Of a DNA stretch of 49,863 nt, positions 7,114 to 15,198 are shown in pieces. The stretch lies in IMG/VR virus record IMGVR_UViG_3300006802_000134, positions 1 through 49,863 of that record. One strand, 5' to 3'. The notes beneath the pieces are model-generated. The model ran no database searches. It had not been told where the DNA came from and saw nothing but the letters and a program-made list of their open reading frames with translations. The position numbers were made by a program, and so were the translations under genes. Numbering within the stretch: position 1 is the first letter of the stretch; each line of letters opens with the position of its first letter. Source of the stretch: a virus.

Positions 7114-9564
7114 ATGGTCGATCTGGAACTGCTCGCAAAGCGCGGTGCTACGCCTGAGAAGCTCAAGGCGAAGTTCACTGCCGACGTGATGGACGACAAG
7201 ATCAAGGAGCTTGTCGACCTAAACGCCACGCGCATTGACGAGGGCATCCAGAGAAACCTGAACGATGCCCGCACCATCTACGCCATTGATCAGGCGTACG
7301 ACGTGTCGCAGAGGCAGATTACCTACACCCTCGTCGAGGGACTGCTGGCCAACGGCGTCAGCGGTGAGAAGGTGATGGAGGCCATGACCAGCTGGGGGAT
7401 CACCTCTCGGCTGAGCAACATGATGTCCCCGCTCTGCGACAAGAGCGGACAGGCCGTCTGTGACAAGACCGGCAAGAAGTTGATGAAGTTGGACATGCCA
7501 ACCTTCTTCAACATCTTCGTTCCGCTGGTTCAGGCGTACACCAAGATGCGTTGGGCCAAGCTGTTCAACGATCGGGACATCTATCCGCTCTACAAGTACG
7601 AGCCGGTTTCTCAGACGCTGGAGAATCGGGTTCGCTGCGAGATCATCACCAGCCGCATCCAGCGCATGGTTCAGGACATGGGCTACCGCGAAGACGAGCG
7701 GCAGTCCATCTTGCAGATGCTCAAGTACGGCACCTGCATCAACTTCCCATCCGAGGACTTCTACCGCGAGAAGCAGCTGTTCTTGAAGGATGGCAAGGAG
7801 CAGAAGAAGGTGGTCAAGGAGGGTGTCCGGTTCGAGATCCCGCACCCTTCACGGACCTTCTACGACCTCAACTACCGCCTCAGCACGGCCAACACCGACA
7901 CTGGCGTCGAGTACGCTGGTTTCTGGAACGTCCTCCACTACAAAGACGTCAAGAACAACAAGGACTTCTGGAACACCGAGAACATCCAGTTCAAGTACGG
8001 CTCCTGGGTTCTCTCGAAGTACAACTACTACCGAGAGCTCAACCCATGCATGTTGCGCTTCCCGACGGTCAACAGCCACTCCGGCTCAGGCACTGGGGTC
8101 GGCGACACCGAGCGGACCAATGAGGCCTATCGCTACAACATGCACCACCTCGATGAGGGTGTGACCGTTGTCAGCTACTTCCAGAAGCTGGTTCCATCCG
8201 AGTGGAACCTATTCGACTACGACGAGCCTGTCTGGATGCGCTTCGTCCATACAGGCAGCCATACTGTCAGCCATGCTGCCGTACTGGGCTACAACCCGCT
8301 GGTGGCCTACATGTACGATGCCGACCTCGGAACGGCCCGTCCGACCTCCCTGTCGCTGGAGCTGCTGCCATTCCAAGACCATCTCTCCAACCTGCTCACC
8401 CATTACATCCTGACGGTGAAGCAGAACCTCGAGCGTATCGTGTTCTGGAACGCCGACGTGGTGGATCAGAAGTACGTCGAGATCATCAATAACCTCGGAG
8501 AGAAGAAGTACCGAGGTGTCACTTTCATCCCCTACTCCAAGAAGGAGCTGAGCTGGCAGCAGCAGTCTGAGCGCGATGCGTTCACGCCTGTCCAGCTGCC
8601 ACAAGGCAACTCCCTCGAGGTGGCTGGGGCTGTGAATCAGCTTCTGTCGATGATGGAGCGAGTTCTGGGCTACTCCGCACAGGAGGTTGGCGTTCCGGCG
8701 ACTCACGAACAGACTGCGCAAGAAGTACAAATCATCGCCGCGAACACCAGTAACCGGCTCCAGCTAACAGGCTCCTTCATCGACTCCGCCGTCAGGGCTC
8801 GCAAGAAGCTCCTCTACGATGCCATGATGTCCTACTCCGATGACGAGATCATCGCCGAGGTGGCTGACATGGATGAGGTGAAGAAGGCTGCGCTCACCAA
8901 GATGGGATTCAAGGTGGACGAGGTCGAAGCCTCGGACGCAAAGGTTGGCGTCAAGGGCAGCAAGGCGATGCTGGACATCGACGCATTCTCATCGGATCGA
9001 GAAGGTGCCGATCGCGTTGTGGACGCCAAGCTGGCCGCCACGATGATCCAGACCTTCCAGTCGATCTTCTCCAACCCAGTGCTCGCTCAGGCGGCTGGCC
9101 TCGAACAGCTCATCGGCCTGTTCAACCAGATCCTCGTCTACAGCGGCGCACCCAAGGATTTCCGCCTACGCGTTCAGGCGCAGCAGCAGCAGGCTCCTTC
9201 TCCCGAGGAGGCTCAGCAACAGCAGGCAGCCATGCTTCAGGGCGTCCAGCAGCAGCTGGCGCAGATGGCTTCCCAGATCGTCGACGGCAAGCTCACAGAG
9301 CTGGCCCAAGGACTCCGACAGAACATCGTCGAACCGATGCAGGCAACTACCCAGCAAACGGCGCAGGCCATTGCCCAGTTGTCGGCTCGTCAGGACGAGC
9401 AGAGTCAGGCGGTTGTGAAGCTGTTCCAGCTGATACAGGCAGCGCAGCAACAACCGTATGTTGGAAGTCCAGTCCCGCCCATTGCCACAGGACCAGCAGC
9501 TCCAGCTGCAGAGATGGCTCCTGTCGCCGGAATGCCTGCTGGTGCGCCAATGCCTCTTGGCTGA
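7114..9564 (+). CDS. Portal protein
   Basis: 816 residues, expected to form the dodecameric ring through which DNA enters and leaves the head. Support is position (next to terminase, directly before scaffold and capsid), size and character: a large, aromatic-rich mixed core (RWAKLFNDRDIYPLYKYEP; FWNVLHYKDVKNNKDFWN), a helical segment SLSLELLPFQDHLSNLLTHY, then a Gln/Ala-rich C-terminal tail with poly-Gln coiled stretches (QAQQQQAPSPEEAQQQQAAM) ending in Pro/Ala. Long Gln-rich C-termini are common in portals of podovirus-like phages. No short motif proves it, so the call rests on order and overall pattern. The next gene overlaps its 3' end by 107 bases in another frame. Confidence 0.85.
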   Translation: MVDLELLAKRGATPEKLKAKFTADVMDDKIKELVDLNATRIDEGIQRNLNDARTIYAIDQAYDVSQRQITYTLVEGLLANGVSGEKVMEAMTSWGITSRLSNMMSPLCDKSGQAVCDKTGKKLMKLDMPTFFNIFVPLVQAYTKMRWAKLFNDRDIYPLYKYEPVSQTLENRVRCEIITSRIQRMVQDMGYREDERQSILQMLKYGTCINFPSEDFYREKQLFLKDGKEQKKVVKEGVRFEIPHPSRTFYDLNYRLSTANTDTGVEYAGFWNVLHYKDVKNNKDFWNTENIQFKYGSWVLSKYNYYRELNPCMLRFPTVNSHSGSGTGVGDTERTNEAYRYNMHHLDEGVTVVSYFQKLVPSEWNLFDYDEPVWMRFVHTGSHTVSHAAVLGYNPLVAYMYDADLGTARPTSLSLELLPFQDHLSNLLTHYILTVKQNLERIVFWNADVVDQKYVEIINNLGEKKYRGVTFIPYSKKELSWQQQSERDAFTPVQLPQGNSLEVAGAVNQLLSMMERVLGYSAQEVGVPATHEQTAQEVQIIAANTSNRLQLTGSFIDSAVRARKKLLYDAMMSYSDDEIIAEVADMDEVKKAALTKMGFKVDEVEASDAKVGVKGSKAMLDIDAFSSDREGADRVVDAKLAATMIQTFQSIFSNPVLAQAAGLEQLIGLFNQILVYSGAPKDFRLRVQAQQQQAPSPEEAQQQQAAMLQGVQQQLAQMASQIVDGKLTELAQGLRQNIVEPMQATTQQTAQAIAQLSARQDEQSQAVVKLFQLIQAAQQQPYVGSPVPPIATGPAAPAAEMAPVAGMPAGAPMPLG

Positions 9565-9766
9565 GGTGGCCGTCCTTCAGGGCGATTTCGCAAACGTCAT
9601 CACCCGAAATCCTGACGCCCTGCGCGCTCAGGCTGGACTCGATGCCGCATCGGAGAAGGCGATCTCACGCGCCTCCCGCTATCAGACCTTCCTGAACGTG
9701 TTGTCCGAGATCGCATCTGCGGAATGGACGTTCAGAAGCGCAGAAGTGCATATCACAGACAAATGA
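9458..9766 (+). CDS. Small protein overlapping the portal 3' end
   Basis: 102 residues; the first 107 bases overlap the portal gene in another frame. The sequence has a helical first half (LPQDQQLQLQRWLLSPEC, LVRQCLLAEVAVLQGDF) and then ITRNPDALRAQAGLDAASEK and SRYQTFLNVLSEIASAEW. The part beyond the portal stop reads as clean protein, and its stop overlaps the scaffold start as ATGA at 9763-9766, a sign that it is translated. Function unknown; similar short helical proteins lie between portal and scaffold in related phages. Confidence 0.6.
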   Translation: MLEVQSRPLPQDQQLQLQRWLLSPECLLVRQCLLAEVAVLQGDFANVITRNPDALRAQAGLDAASEKAISRASRYQTFLNVLSEIASAEWTFRSAEVHITDK

Positions 9767-11262
9767 CTAAAAACACTGACCAGCAGGTTGATCAGGCCCC
9801 GCCATCCCAGGATCAGGCGGAGCCACAGAATCAGAGCACCGACGCCGAGATGGAGGCCACGGCTCGCGAGGCCAGCATGATCGTTCTCGATCAGCTGCTC
9901 GCTGAATCCAAGTCCAACTCCGAAGCGGCCAAGGAAGAGGCTCCCAAAGATGAGCCCGCCAAGGAAGAGGCTCCAAGGGAGGAGAAGCCTAAGCGCAAGG
10001 CTCCAGCCAAGCTCAAGGCCAACATCGAAGAGCAGGCCAAGGAAGAGCCGGAGCCTGAACCCGCAGAGGAAGAGGCTCCCAAGCCCAAGCGCAAGACCAT
10101 GACCGCAGAGAAGGTGGCGGAGATGGCCAGCAAGGCTGCGGCTGAAGCTGCCGCTGAGACCATGCGACGTCTTGAGGAGGCTCGTGAGGAGCGCATCCGA
10201 TCCCTTCAGCAGGCCGAACCGCAGAAGGAGGAGCTCGATGTTCCGGAGGCCCTCAAAGAGGACGTTGAACGGCTTCGTGAGGTGCAGCGCCTGCACGCCA
10301 AGGACTACAATGGCCGCGATCTGGTGAAGGAGTTCTTGGACTCCACCCAGAAGGAGGTCGAGTACGAGCGGAACTGGCGACGGAAGAACCCTGGCCAAGA
10401 GTTCGACTGGGCTGACGAAGAGCACGCCGAGTTCGTCGACACCAATGCGGTCGAGGTGGACGAGGACCACATCAAGGAGGCGGACCGCAGCCTGATCAAG
10501 GAAGCCGCAATCCGTGAGGCTGAAGATCGCTTCGCCAAGAAGTACGGTCAGGACATCGAGGAAGTGCGCAGGAGCCGTCGAGAGGCCGAGTTGGCACCAA
10601 TCCGCCAGCAGGTTGATCGGATGGCCTCAATGAGCCTTCTTGAAGCGGTGCGGCCCGATCTCGTTGAGGTCGCCAATACCGATCCTTCCAAGGCGGTTGA
10701 GGCTGTGAAGGCAGATCCCATCGCCACCGAGGCTGTGATGGCTGTGGAGCGGTGGAGTACGCCTGCACTGGACCTCGCCGTGAGGGTTCTGAACAACCAG
10801 TCGGCCTACTCATCGGACTCTCAGGAGGTGAAGGCTCTGGCCTCGGCAGCGCTCCATGTCGACAGCGTGCTGTCTTCTGTGCCCAGTGACGAACGACCAG
10901 TCACCGAAGACGGCCGTCGGTTCTCGTCGTTGAAGGATTACCGCAACATGCCTGCTTCCCAGAGGGCTCGGTATTACACCGTACAGGACGAGTCTTTGGT
11001 GCCTCAGCTGATCATCAAGGCGGCTCAGTATGAGGCCGGAAAGATCAAGGAAAGCCTCGAAAATCGCCTCGAAACCTACGCAAAACAGCGGGGTTACGTT
11101 CGATCGGAAGGAAATACCTCGCAAAAGCCTTCCCCTAAGCCAGCCGCAGCGCCCACCGCTCCGTCGGTGCGCTCCACTCAGTCTGCAACCCCTGTAAAAC
11201 AGGAGTCCGAGCAGTCAATCAACGGCATTCCTGCTGGTTTCTGGAGAGACATCGGGTTGTAA
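9763..11262 (+). CDS. Capsid scaffold protein
   Basis: 499 residues from ATG 9763, coupled to the previous gene by ATGA. Position directly before the major capsid gene, extreme charge and expected coiled-coil helix support a scaffold that guides procapsid assembly and is then lost. Features: disordered Gln/Pro N-terminus, repeated KEEAPK-type acidic/basic blocks (AAKEEAPKDEPAKEEAPREE), long helices (MTAEKVAEMASKAAAEAAAE; EREVQ-like heptads after residue 150), a calmer central domain, and a Lys/Ala/Pro-rich tail ending INGIPAGFWRDIGL. The C-terminal short segment is where scaffolds often bind the coat protein. A strong terminator hairpin follows. Confidence 0.8.
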   Translation: MTKNTDQQVDQAPPSQDQAEPQNQSTDAEMEATAREASMIVLDQLLAESKSNSEAAKEEAPKDEPAKEEAPREEKPKRKAPAKLKANIEEQAKEEPEPEPAEEEAPKPKRKTMTAEKVAEMASKAAAEAAAETMRRLEEAREERIRSLQQAEPQKEELDVPEALKEDVERLREVQRLHAKDYNGRDLVKEFLDSTQKEVEYERNWRRKNPGQEFDWADEEHAEFVDTNAVEVDEDHIKEADRSLIKEAAIREAEDRFAKKYGQDIEEVRRSRREAELAPIRQQVDRMASMSLLEAVRPDLVEVANTDPSKAVEAVKADPIATEAVMAVERWSTPALDLAVRVLNNQSAYSSDSQEVKALASAALHVDSVLSSVPSDERPVTEDGRRFSSLKDYRNMPASQRARYYTVQDESLVPQLIIKAAQYEAGKIKESLENRLETYAKQRGYVRSEGNTSQKPSPKPAAAPTAPSVRSTQSATPVKQESEQSINGIPAGFWRDIGL

Positions 11263-11292
11263 AACGGCAACTCATCGATCAGTTTAGTGCGG

Positions 11293-11324
11293 GCCAGCGG
11301 GTGTTTTACATCTGCTGGCTTTTT
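11293..11324 (+). terminator. Rho-independent terminator between scaffold and capsid genes
   Basis: A 12-pair stem GCCAGCGGGTGT / ACATCTGCTGGC (two G-U pairs) closes a TTT loop and is followed by TTTTT at 11320-11324. It would cut scaffold transcription off from the capsid gene, or act as a partial barrier that sets their ratio. The capsid gene then needs its own promoter; TATACA near 11363 is a possible -10. Confidence 0.85.
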
Positions 11325-11415
11325 CGCACTTGGGTTCAGCGCTCTCAAAGAGTCTGCATCCATATACAGGTGGTTTACTGCTCGGTAAAAAGAGCGCGAA
11401 AGGTAAAACACTAAT

Positions 11416-13188
11416 ATGGCTGGAACATCTGCAAACATATTTTCCCGCTGCCTTCCGGCGGCCGGAACCAACGTGGAAACGTGCGGCGCTATCACGGCGT
11501 GCAACGCGATTCCTCTTCAGTCTGGCGACCTGAGCACCATCTACGGCAGCTCGGACTCGACCTACAAGATCCTGGGCAACCTCGTCTCTGCTGACTTCGT
11601 CGGCAAGGCCGTCGGCGTCCGGTCCAACGGCATGTACGACCTGCTTCAGGCCAACAAGAAGGTGCTCGGCGGCAAAAGGCTGAGCGTCTCTCAGGTGGCT
11701 GGTGGCGTCTGGGAGATCCAGCCGTTCATCAAGATGGGCCGTAAGCGCCCCGCGAACACCGAGTACTGGACCGTTCGCGTCGTGAACGCCACTGGTGCCA
11801 CCCCGACCCAGACTGACGGTGCGACCTTCGCCCTTCGGTTCTACTCTCAGGGTAACATCCCCGTGGACACCCGCTGGTTCCCCTCCGGAATGCGCGTGTT
11901 CGTCTCCGGTGGAGCCTCTGCTGACGACGGCACCACCACGGACACCGCCTACAAGCTGGCGTTCGTGACTGGTTCTGATGCCGCCACTGGTTCCGATGGC
12001 AATGGAAGCTACGTTCAGGTGACCTGTACGTCCCGCAACGAGGCTTCGTTCTTCCGGTCCAGCGCCACCGCTTCGATCCAGAACAAGGCCAAGATTCCCG
12101 CCAACCTCGCGGCTGGTGCGGTTCTCGGTCTCGCTGTTCGCGGAACTCCGAACGTCTCCGACTACGAGTCGTTCTGCAGTGAGATTCCTGCGCTCAACAC
12201 CAACCAGCTCGTTCCCTTCTGGATTGAGACCACTCGGTACTCGATCTGCGAGGATGAGCTGACCCAGAAGTACCTCGCTGCTCTTCGCGACAGCAACCCG
12301 TACTTCAAGCAGTTCGGCGATGTCGAGCAGGTTGAGATCAACCGCCAGATCATCGAGGACTTCCAACGGCGTCACGCTAACAACTTCTTCTTCAACAAGC
12401 CGTACAGCACTGATCAGACGCTCGCTGGCTACAACAGCCTGCCTCAGATCACGAGCCCCACTGTGGCTGCTGTCAACATCCCTGCTGAAGGTCGTTGCAT
12501 TGGTCGTCGTGCGAATGCCACTGGCGTGTACGAGCAGCTTGCTGAGTGCGGTCGGGTTGCCGACCTGCAGGGCGAGAAGCTCAACCTCCAGATCCTGTTC
12601 AACACGCTCTACAACCTCCAGCGCGAGCGCGAGGCCACGGGCGTGAAGAGCGACATCATCGAGCTGTTCACTGACAGCTACTTCGCCAACCAGATCGTCA
12701 TCGGCATGGTGAACTACTACAAAGCGAAGTTCGGCGCTGATGTGTTCCGCATGACATACCAGCTCAATCAGGGTGGCGAGCAGGGGCCGTTCGGCTTCCG
12801 CTTCTACCGCTTCGAGCTGGATTACCCCCAGGTCGAGATCCGCATCGTCACGCATCGGTTCTTCGACGACTACGTCGCCGCTCAGAAGGCTGCTTCTGGC
12901 ACGACCAACGTTGGCCGGTCGCTGTGGGCGCTGGACTGGACCAGCATCTATCAGGGCATCATCGACGCGAACTCGGTGGTCAACAAGACTGGCGACCTCA
13001 AGGCGCTGGCCGCTGTGGACGACACCTATCGCTGTGTGATGAAGGTTCCGACCCGCAGCACCAAGCTCAACAGCGTGACCTACACGGCCATCGTTGAGAC
13101 CGAGACGACCTCGTTCGTTCTCGAAAACTTCGAGGCTGCCGCGCCCGTTACGACTGGCGAGTGGACCTCGTCCGATACCTACGTCTAA
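11416..13188 (+). CDS. Major capsid protein
   Basis: 590 residues, expected HK97-type coat subunit. Support is position after the scaffold, isolation between two strong terminators (high, separate expression), and clean high-quality protein: VWEIQPFIKMGRKRPANTEYW, NTNQLVPFWIETTRYSICED, a helix DVEQVEINRQIIEDFQRRH resembling the spine helix region, and LNLQILFNTLYNLQRERE. Several Cys occur near the N-terminus. A leader GGTAAAACACTAATATG without a strong Shine-Dalgarno precedes the start. I cannot see a diagnostic short motif; no obvious protease gene lies nearby. Confidence 0.82.
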   Translation: MAGTSANIFSRCLPAAGTNVETCGAITACNAIPLQSGDLSTIYGSSDSTYKILGNLVSADFVGKAVGVRSNGMYDLLQANKKVLGGKRLSVSQVAGGVWEIQPFIKMGRKRPANTEYWTVRVVNATGATPTQTDGATFALRFYSQGNIPVDTRWFPSGMRVFVSGGASADDGTTTDTAYKLAFVTGSDAATGSDGNGSYVQVTCTSRNEASFFRSSATASIQNKAKIPANLAAGAVLGLAVRGTPNVSDYESFCSEIPALNTNQLVPFWIETTRYSICEDELTQKYLAALRDSNPYFKQFGDVEQVEINRQIIEDFQRRHANNFFFNKPYSTDQTLAGYNSLPQITSPTVAAVNIPAEGRCIGRRANATGVYEQLAECGRVADLQGEKLNLQILFNTLYNLQREREATGVKSDIIELFTDSYFANQIVIGMVNYYKAKFGADVFRMTYQLNQGGEQGPFGFRFYRFELDYPQVEIRIVTHRFFDDYVAAQKAASGTTNVGRSLWALDWTSIYQGIIDANSVVNKTGDLKALAAVDDTYRCVMKVPTRSTKLNSVTYTAIVETETTSFVLENFEAAAPVTTGEWTSSDTYV

Positions 13189-13213
13189 GCAGGCGTAGAC
13201 TGTGATGCACTCG

Positions 13214-13251
13214 GTGGGCTGGCTGGAGGGATCTGGCCAGCCCACTTTGTT
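13214..13251 (+). terminator. Terminator after major capsid gene
   Basis: Perfect 10-pair stem GTGGGCTGGC (13214-13223) with GCCAGCCCAC (13236-13245), a 12-base loop, followed by TTTGTT. It lies 26 bases after the capsid stop. Confidence 0.85.
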
Positions 13252-13301
13252 CAATGATTTTGGGTTGCGATGACGATCGCCTGAGAAAAAGCTCACCAAA
13301 G

Positions 13302-13703
13302 ATGCGCTACTTTCATAAGGCCATGATTTCCAATCCCGCCTTCACGTCAGCGGGTTCGCCGATCATGTTCCAGCACGTTGGGGGCGATGACGGAATCATT
13401 GCCACGGACAACCAGACCATCATCGACGCGCTAGTGGAACGGATTCAGAAGCGCAAGGGTGGGGTGTCCGAGCTGACAGAGGAGCAGTACGCTGAGCTGC
13501 AAAAAAAAAAGACCGTCTTGCCATCGCCGCAGCGGCAGCGTTTGAGGCAAGGGGTGGAACCGCTGGCAGTACTTCCACAGGACCCAGTCAAAGCCTCAAT
13601 CAAGCCCCCCGCCGCTCCTGCTGCGGTGGCCGTCGCTGAAGTGAATCAGGCCCAACCATCTTCTGAACCATCTCGACCCCAAACTGGAAGACTAAAAAAG
13701 TGA
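13302..13703 (+). CDS. Hypothetical structural protein with possible -1 frameshift
   Basis: 133 residues in the zero frame. The N-terminal 70 residues look like a small folded domain (NPAFTSAGSPIMFQHVGGDD; DNQTIIDALVERIQKRKGG; SELTEEQYAELQKKK). At 13501-13510 there are ten A in a row followed by G, which contains A-AAA-AAG in the reading frame. Zero-frame continuation gives TVLPSPQRQRLRQG and an Ala/Pro tail to 13703. The -1 frame gives KDRLAIAAAAAFEARGGTAG and stops at 13637-13639, about 112 residues in all. The segment just after the slip reads more naturally in the -1 frame, so two products may be made from one gene. Short proteins of this N-terminal type often follow the capsid gene and serve as head-tail completion or decoration proteins. 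A sequencing error in the A run is the main alternative. Confidence 0.65.
   Translation: MRYFHKAMISNPAFTSAGSPIMFQHVGGDDGIIATDNQTIIDALVERIQKRKGGVSELTEEQYAELQKKKTVLPSPQRQRLRQGVEPLAVLPQDPVKASIKPPAAPAAVAVAEVNQAQPSSEPSRPQTGRLKK
13505..13511 (+). other. Slippery heptamer A-AAA-AAG in an A10 run
   Basis: In the frame of the 13302 gene the codons are CAA AAA AAA AAG, so A-AAA-AAG, the slip site type known from dnaX, is in register. A -1 slip leads to an alternative 42-codon ending that stops at 13637-13639. Confidence 0.55.
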
Positions 13704-13710
13704 CTCACCA

Positions 13711-13890
13711 ATGAACACCAACGACGTTAAGGACGCCGTTCTCGCAGTTGGAACATCCGGAGGAGGCGTCGCCCTCAGCTTCATGGACTGGGCCAACCCA
13801 TACCTTCGGTTCCTAGGACTTTGCCTTGGCGTGATCGTGCCGACGGTCATTCTGATTAAGCACATTATCCATTGGGACAAGAAACCATAA
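13711..13890 (+). CDS. Small membrane protein, holin-like
   Basis: 59 residues, ATG 13711. One long hydrophobic segment (LRFLGLCLGVIVPTVILIKH) follows a more polar N-terminus with AVLAVGTSGGGVALSF, which could be a second, weaker span; the C-terminus is short and basic (HWDKKP). It starts the cassette of membrane, holin-like, spanin-like and lipoprotein genes, so a holin or anti-holin role is likely. It is separated from the next gene by two bases. Confidence 0.65.
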   Translation: MNTNDVKDAVLAVGTSGGGVALSFMDWANPYLRFLGLCLGVIVPTVILIKHIIHWDKKP

Positions 13891-13892
13891 CT

Positions 13893-14078
13893 ATGAACAA
13901 AGACACCGTCTCCGTAATCGTTCGCGCTCTGCTCCAGGCCTCCGCTGGTGCCTTGGCAGCTCGCGGCATCGCCATTGAGAACTCCCACGTGGAGGCAGTC
14001 ATTGGTGGCATTCTTGCTCTTGTTACCGTCATCTGGTCCCTGAAGAGCAAGAAGGCTGCTTCGACCACCCAGTCTTGA
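13893..14078 (+). CDS. Holin-like protein
   Basis: 61 residues from ATG 13893. Pattern VIVRALLQASAGALAARGIA, then VEAVIGGILALVTVIWSL and a basic KSKKAAS end: two hydrophobic segments around a short turn. This matches the layout of short phage proteins of the Pam3-gp28-like putative holin type. It would form holes in the inner membrane at lysis. Its stop overlaps the TTG start of the next gene (TTGA), so they are translated together. Confidence 0.65.
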   Translation: MNKDTVSVIVRALLQASAGALAARGIAIENSHVEAVIGGILALVTVIWSLKSKKAASTTQS

Positions 14079-14254
14079 ACTGGATCGAGCAAATCGTCAT
14101 GGCCCTCCTTCGCTGGCTCACAGGGCTGGCGAGGGAGGACAAGACCTCACAAGATGCGAAACCTCAGCCAGAGCTTAAGAAGCGCCTTCTGGATCGCATT
14201 GATGCTCACGAGCAGCGGGTGCGCGACACGCGTGATTCTGGTGCCAAGCGGTGA
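14075..14254 (+). CDS. Putative inner-membrane spanin (Rz-like)
   Basis: 59 residues if started at TTG 14075, which overlaps the previous stop; ATG 14099 is the alternative. A short hydrophobic/amphipathic N-terminus (IEQIVMALLRWLTGLA) is followed by a charged helix (LKKRLLDRIDAHEQRVRDTR). The last 101 bases overlap, in another frame, the start of a lipoprotein gene. Overlap of a charged N-anchored protein with a small lipoprotein is the hallmark of two-component spanins, which fuse inner and outer membranes at lysis. If correct, the host is a Gram-negative-type bacterium. Confidence 0.55.
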   Translation: MNWIEQIVMALLRWLTGLAREDKTSQDAKPQPELKKRLLDRIDAHEQRVRDTRDSGAKR

Positions 14255-14378
14255 GCCTGTTCGACTCGCTGAGGACGTCAAAGCTCGTGTCTGGGTTGTC
14301 GATCAGAATGGCAACTCTGTTAGGTCTCAGAACAAGGTAGCGATTCCGTCTGGCTGGTACGCATTGCCCAAGGAGTGA
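14154..14378 (+). CDS. Small lipoprotein, putative outer-membrane spanin (Rz1-like)
   Basis: 74 residues. A signal peptide with a lipobox (AFWIALMLTSSGC) predicts cleavage before Cys near residue 23 and lipid attachment. The mature part has VILVPSGEPVRLAEDVKARV, WVVDQNGN and IPSGWYALPKE; this small domain with an Arg/Val-rich strand and GWYxLP end is frequent among phage lipoproteins. The 5' part overlaps the preceding charged protein in another frame, as in nested Rz/Rz1 pairs. Classical Rz1 proteins are Pro-rich, which this is not, so a surface lipoprotein with another role is possible. Confidence 0.65.
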   Translation: MRNLSQSLRSAFWIALMLTSSGCATRVILVPSGEPVRLAEDVKARVWVVDQNGNSVRSQNKVAIPSGWYALPKE

Positions 14379-14379
14379 G

Positions 14380-15198
14380 ATGACTTTCGCCACATACTAC
14401 AACAACATCGCGGCGGCGGTCTTCCCTGAGGGCGAAGCCGAGAATCTCGTTCTCCCACACAAGCTTTCGGTCAAGGACGCCTTGATAGACTTGCAGGTCA
14501 AGGTGCCGTGCCTTAGGACCGACCACGCTGAGTATGTGTGCTCTGCGGCTACGTCGTTTCATTGCGGGGCCAACGTTTTCGATGGCGTTGACGGATCTAT
14601 AGATAGGCTCTACACGAGCGGCGTTGGTGTTTCTCCGAACACGTACGAGCCGAATGCGTGTCAGGATGTGGAGTACAAATACATCGACTTCGATCGCATG
14701 AATGCGCTGCTCCGGCAGTACAAGTGCGGGCTTCCTGAGAACGCCTACGGAATGCGCCCCGTTCCATACGGATTCACGTGCGGGAATGTGACGTATCCAG
14801 CGTCTTCTGCCAGCAACGACAAGGGGTACCGCACTGACGCCAGCGAGGCCTATTGGTCGATGCATCGCGGCCAGATCTACGTGTTTCCTTCGATCGAGAG
14901 CACGGAGCAGATCGTGGTTGAGTGGACCGGAACACGAAGGACATGGGACGACACGACCACAATGCCTGCTACGATGGTTGTTGGAACGGCTCCGAACGAG
15001 TCGATGGAACGTGACGTGGCCAGCGCCGTGGAATACTATTTGGACGCTGAAGTGAACCGCAGGGAGACGAAGGACATCTCGAGCTTCCAGACGTCTTCGG
15101 CGCTCTACAATCAGGCGGTTTCCCAGCTCATCTACGAATGCCGCAAGAAACAAACCTTCGTAAGGACTCCAAGGGTCATGCCGCCAGACGCGTGGTGA
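14380..15198 (+). CDS. Putative head-tail connector / tail structural protein
   Basis: 272 residues. Start MTFATYYNNIAAAVFPEGEA, then LPHKLSVKDALIDLQVKVPC, a Cys-rich middle (CSAATSFHCGAN; ACQDVEYKY; KCGLPENAYG; FTCGNVTY), a TWDDTTTMPATMVVG segment and a helical end DVASAVEYYLDAEVNRRETK. The N-terminal 'YYNNIAAAVFP' plus a helical tail suggest an adaptor or gatekeeper at the portal-tail junction. The call is inferred from position and shape; no catalytic motif is present. The stop overlaps the GTG start of the next gene. Confidence 0.5.
   Translation: MTFATYYNNIAAAVFPEGEAENLVLPHKLSVKDALIDLQVKVPCLRTDHAEYVCSAATSFHCGANVFDGVDGSIDRLYTSGVGVSPNTYEPNACQDVEYKYIDFDRMNALLRQYKCGLPENAYGMRPVPYGFTCGNVTYPASSASNDKGYRTDASEAYWSMHRGQIYVFPSIESTEQIVVEWTGTRRTWDDTTTMPATMVVGTAPNESMERDVASAVEYYLDAEVNRRETKDISSFQTSSALYNQAVSQLIYECRKKQTFVRTPRVMPPDAW

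Noticed and set aside
11300-11312. Fifth operator-like palindrome GGTGTTTTACATC
   Set aside because: One arm is mismatched and the whole element is the inner part of the 12-bp terminator stem, which explains it.
11284-13299. Minus-strand open frame of 671 codons over the capsid gene
   Set aside because: Composition mirrors the capsid codons on the other strand; the plus-strand frame is the natural protein with flanking terminators.
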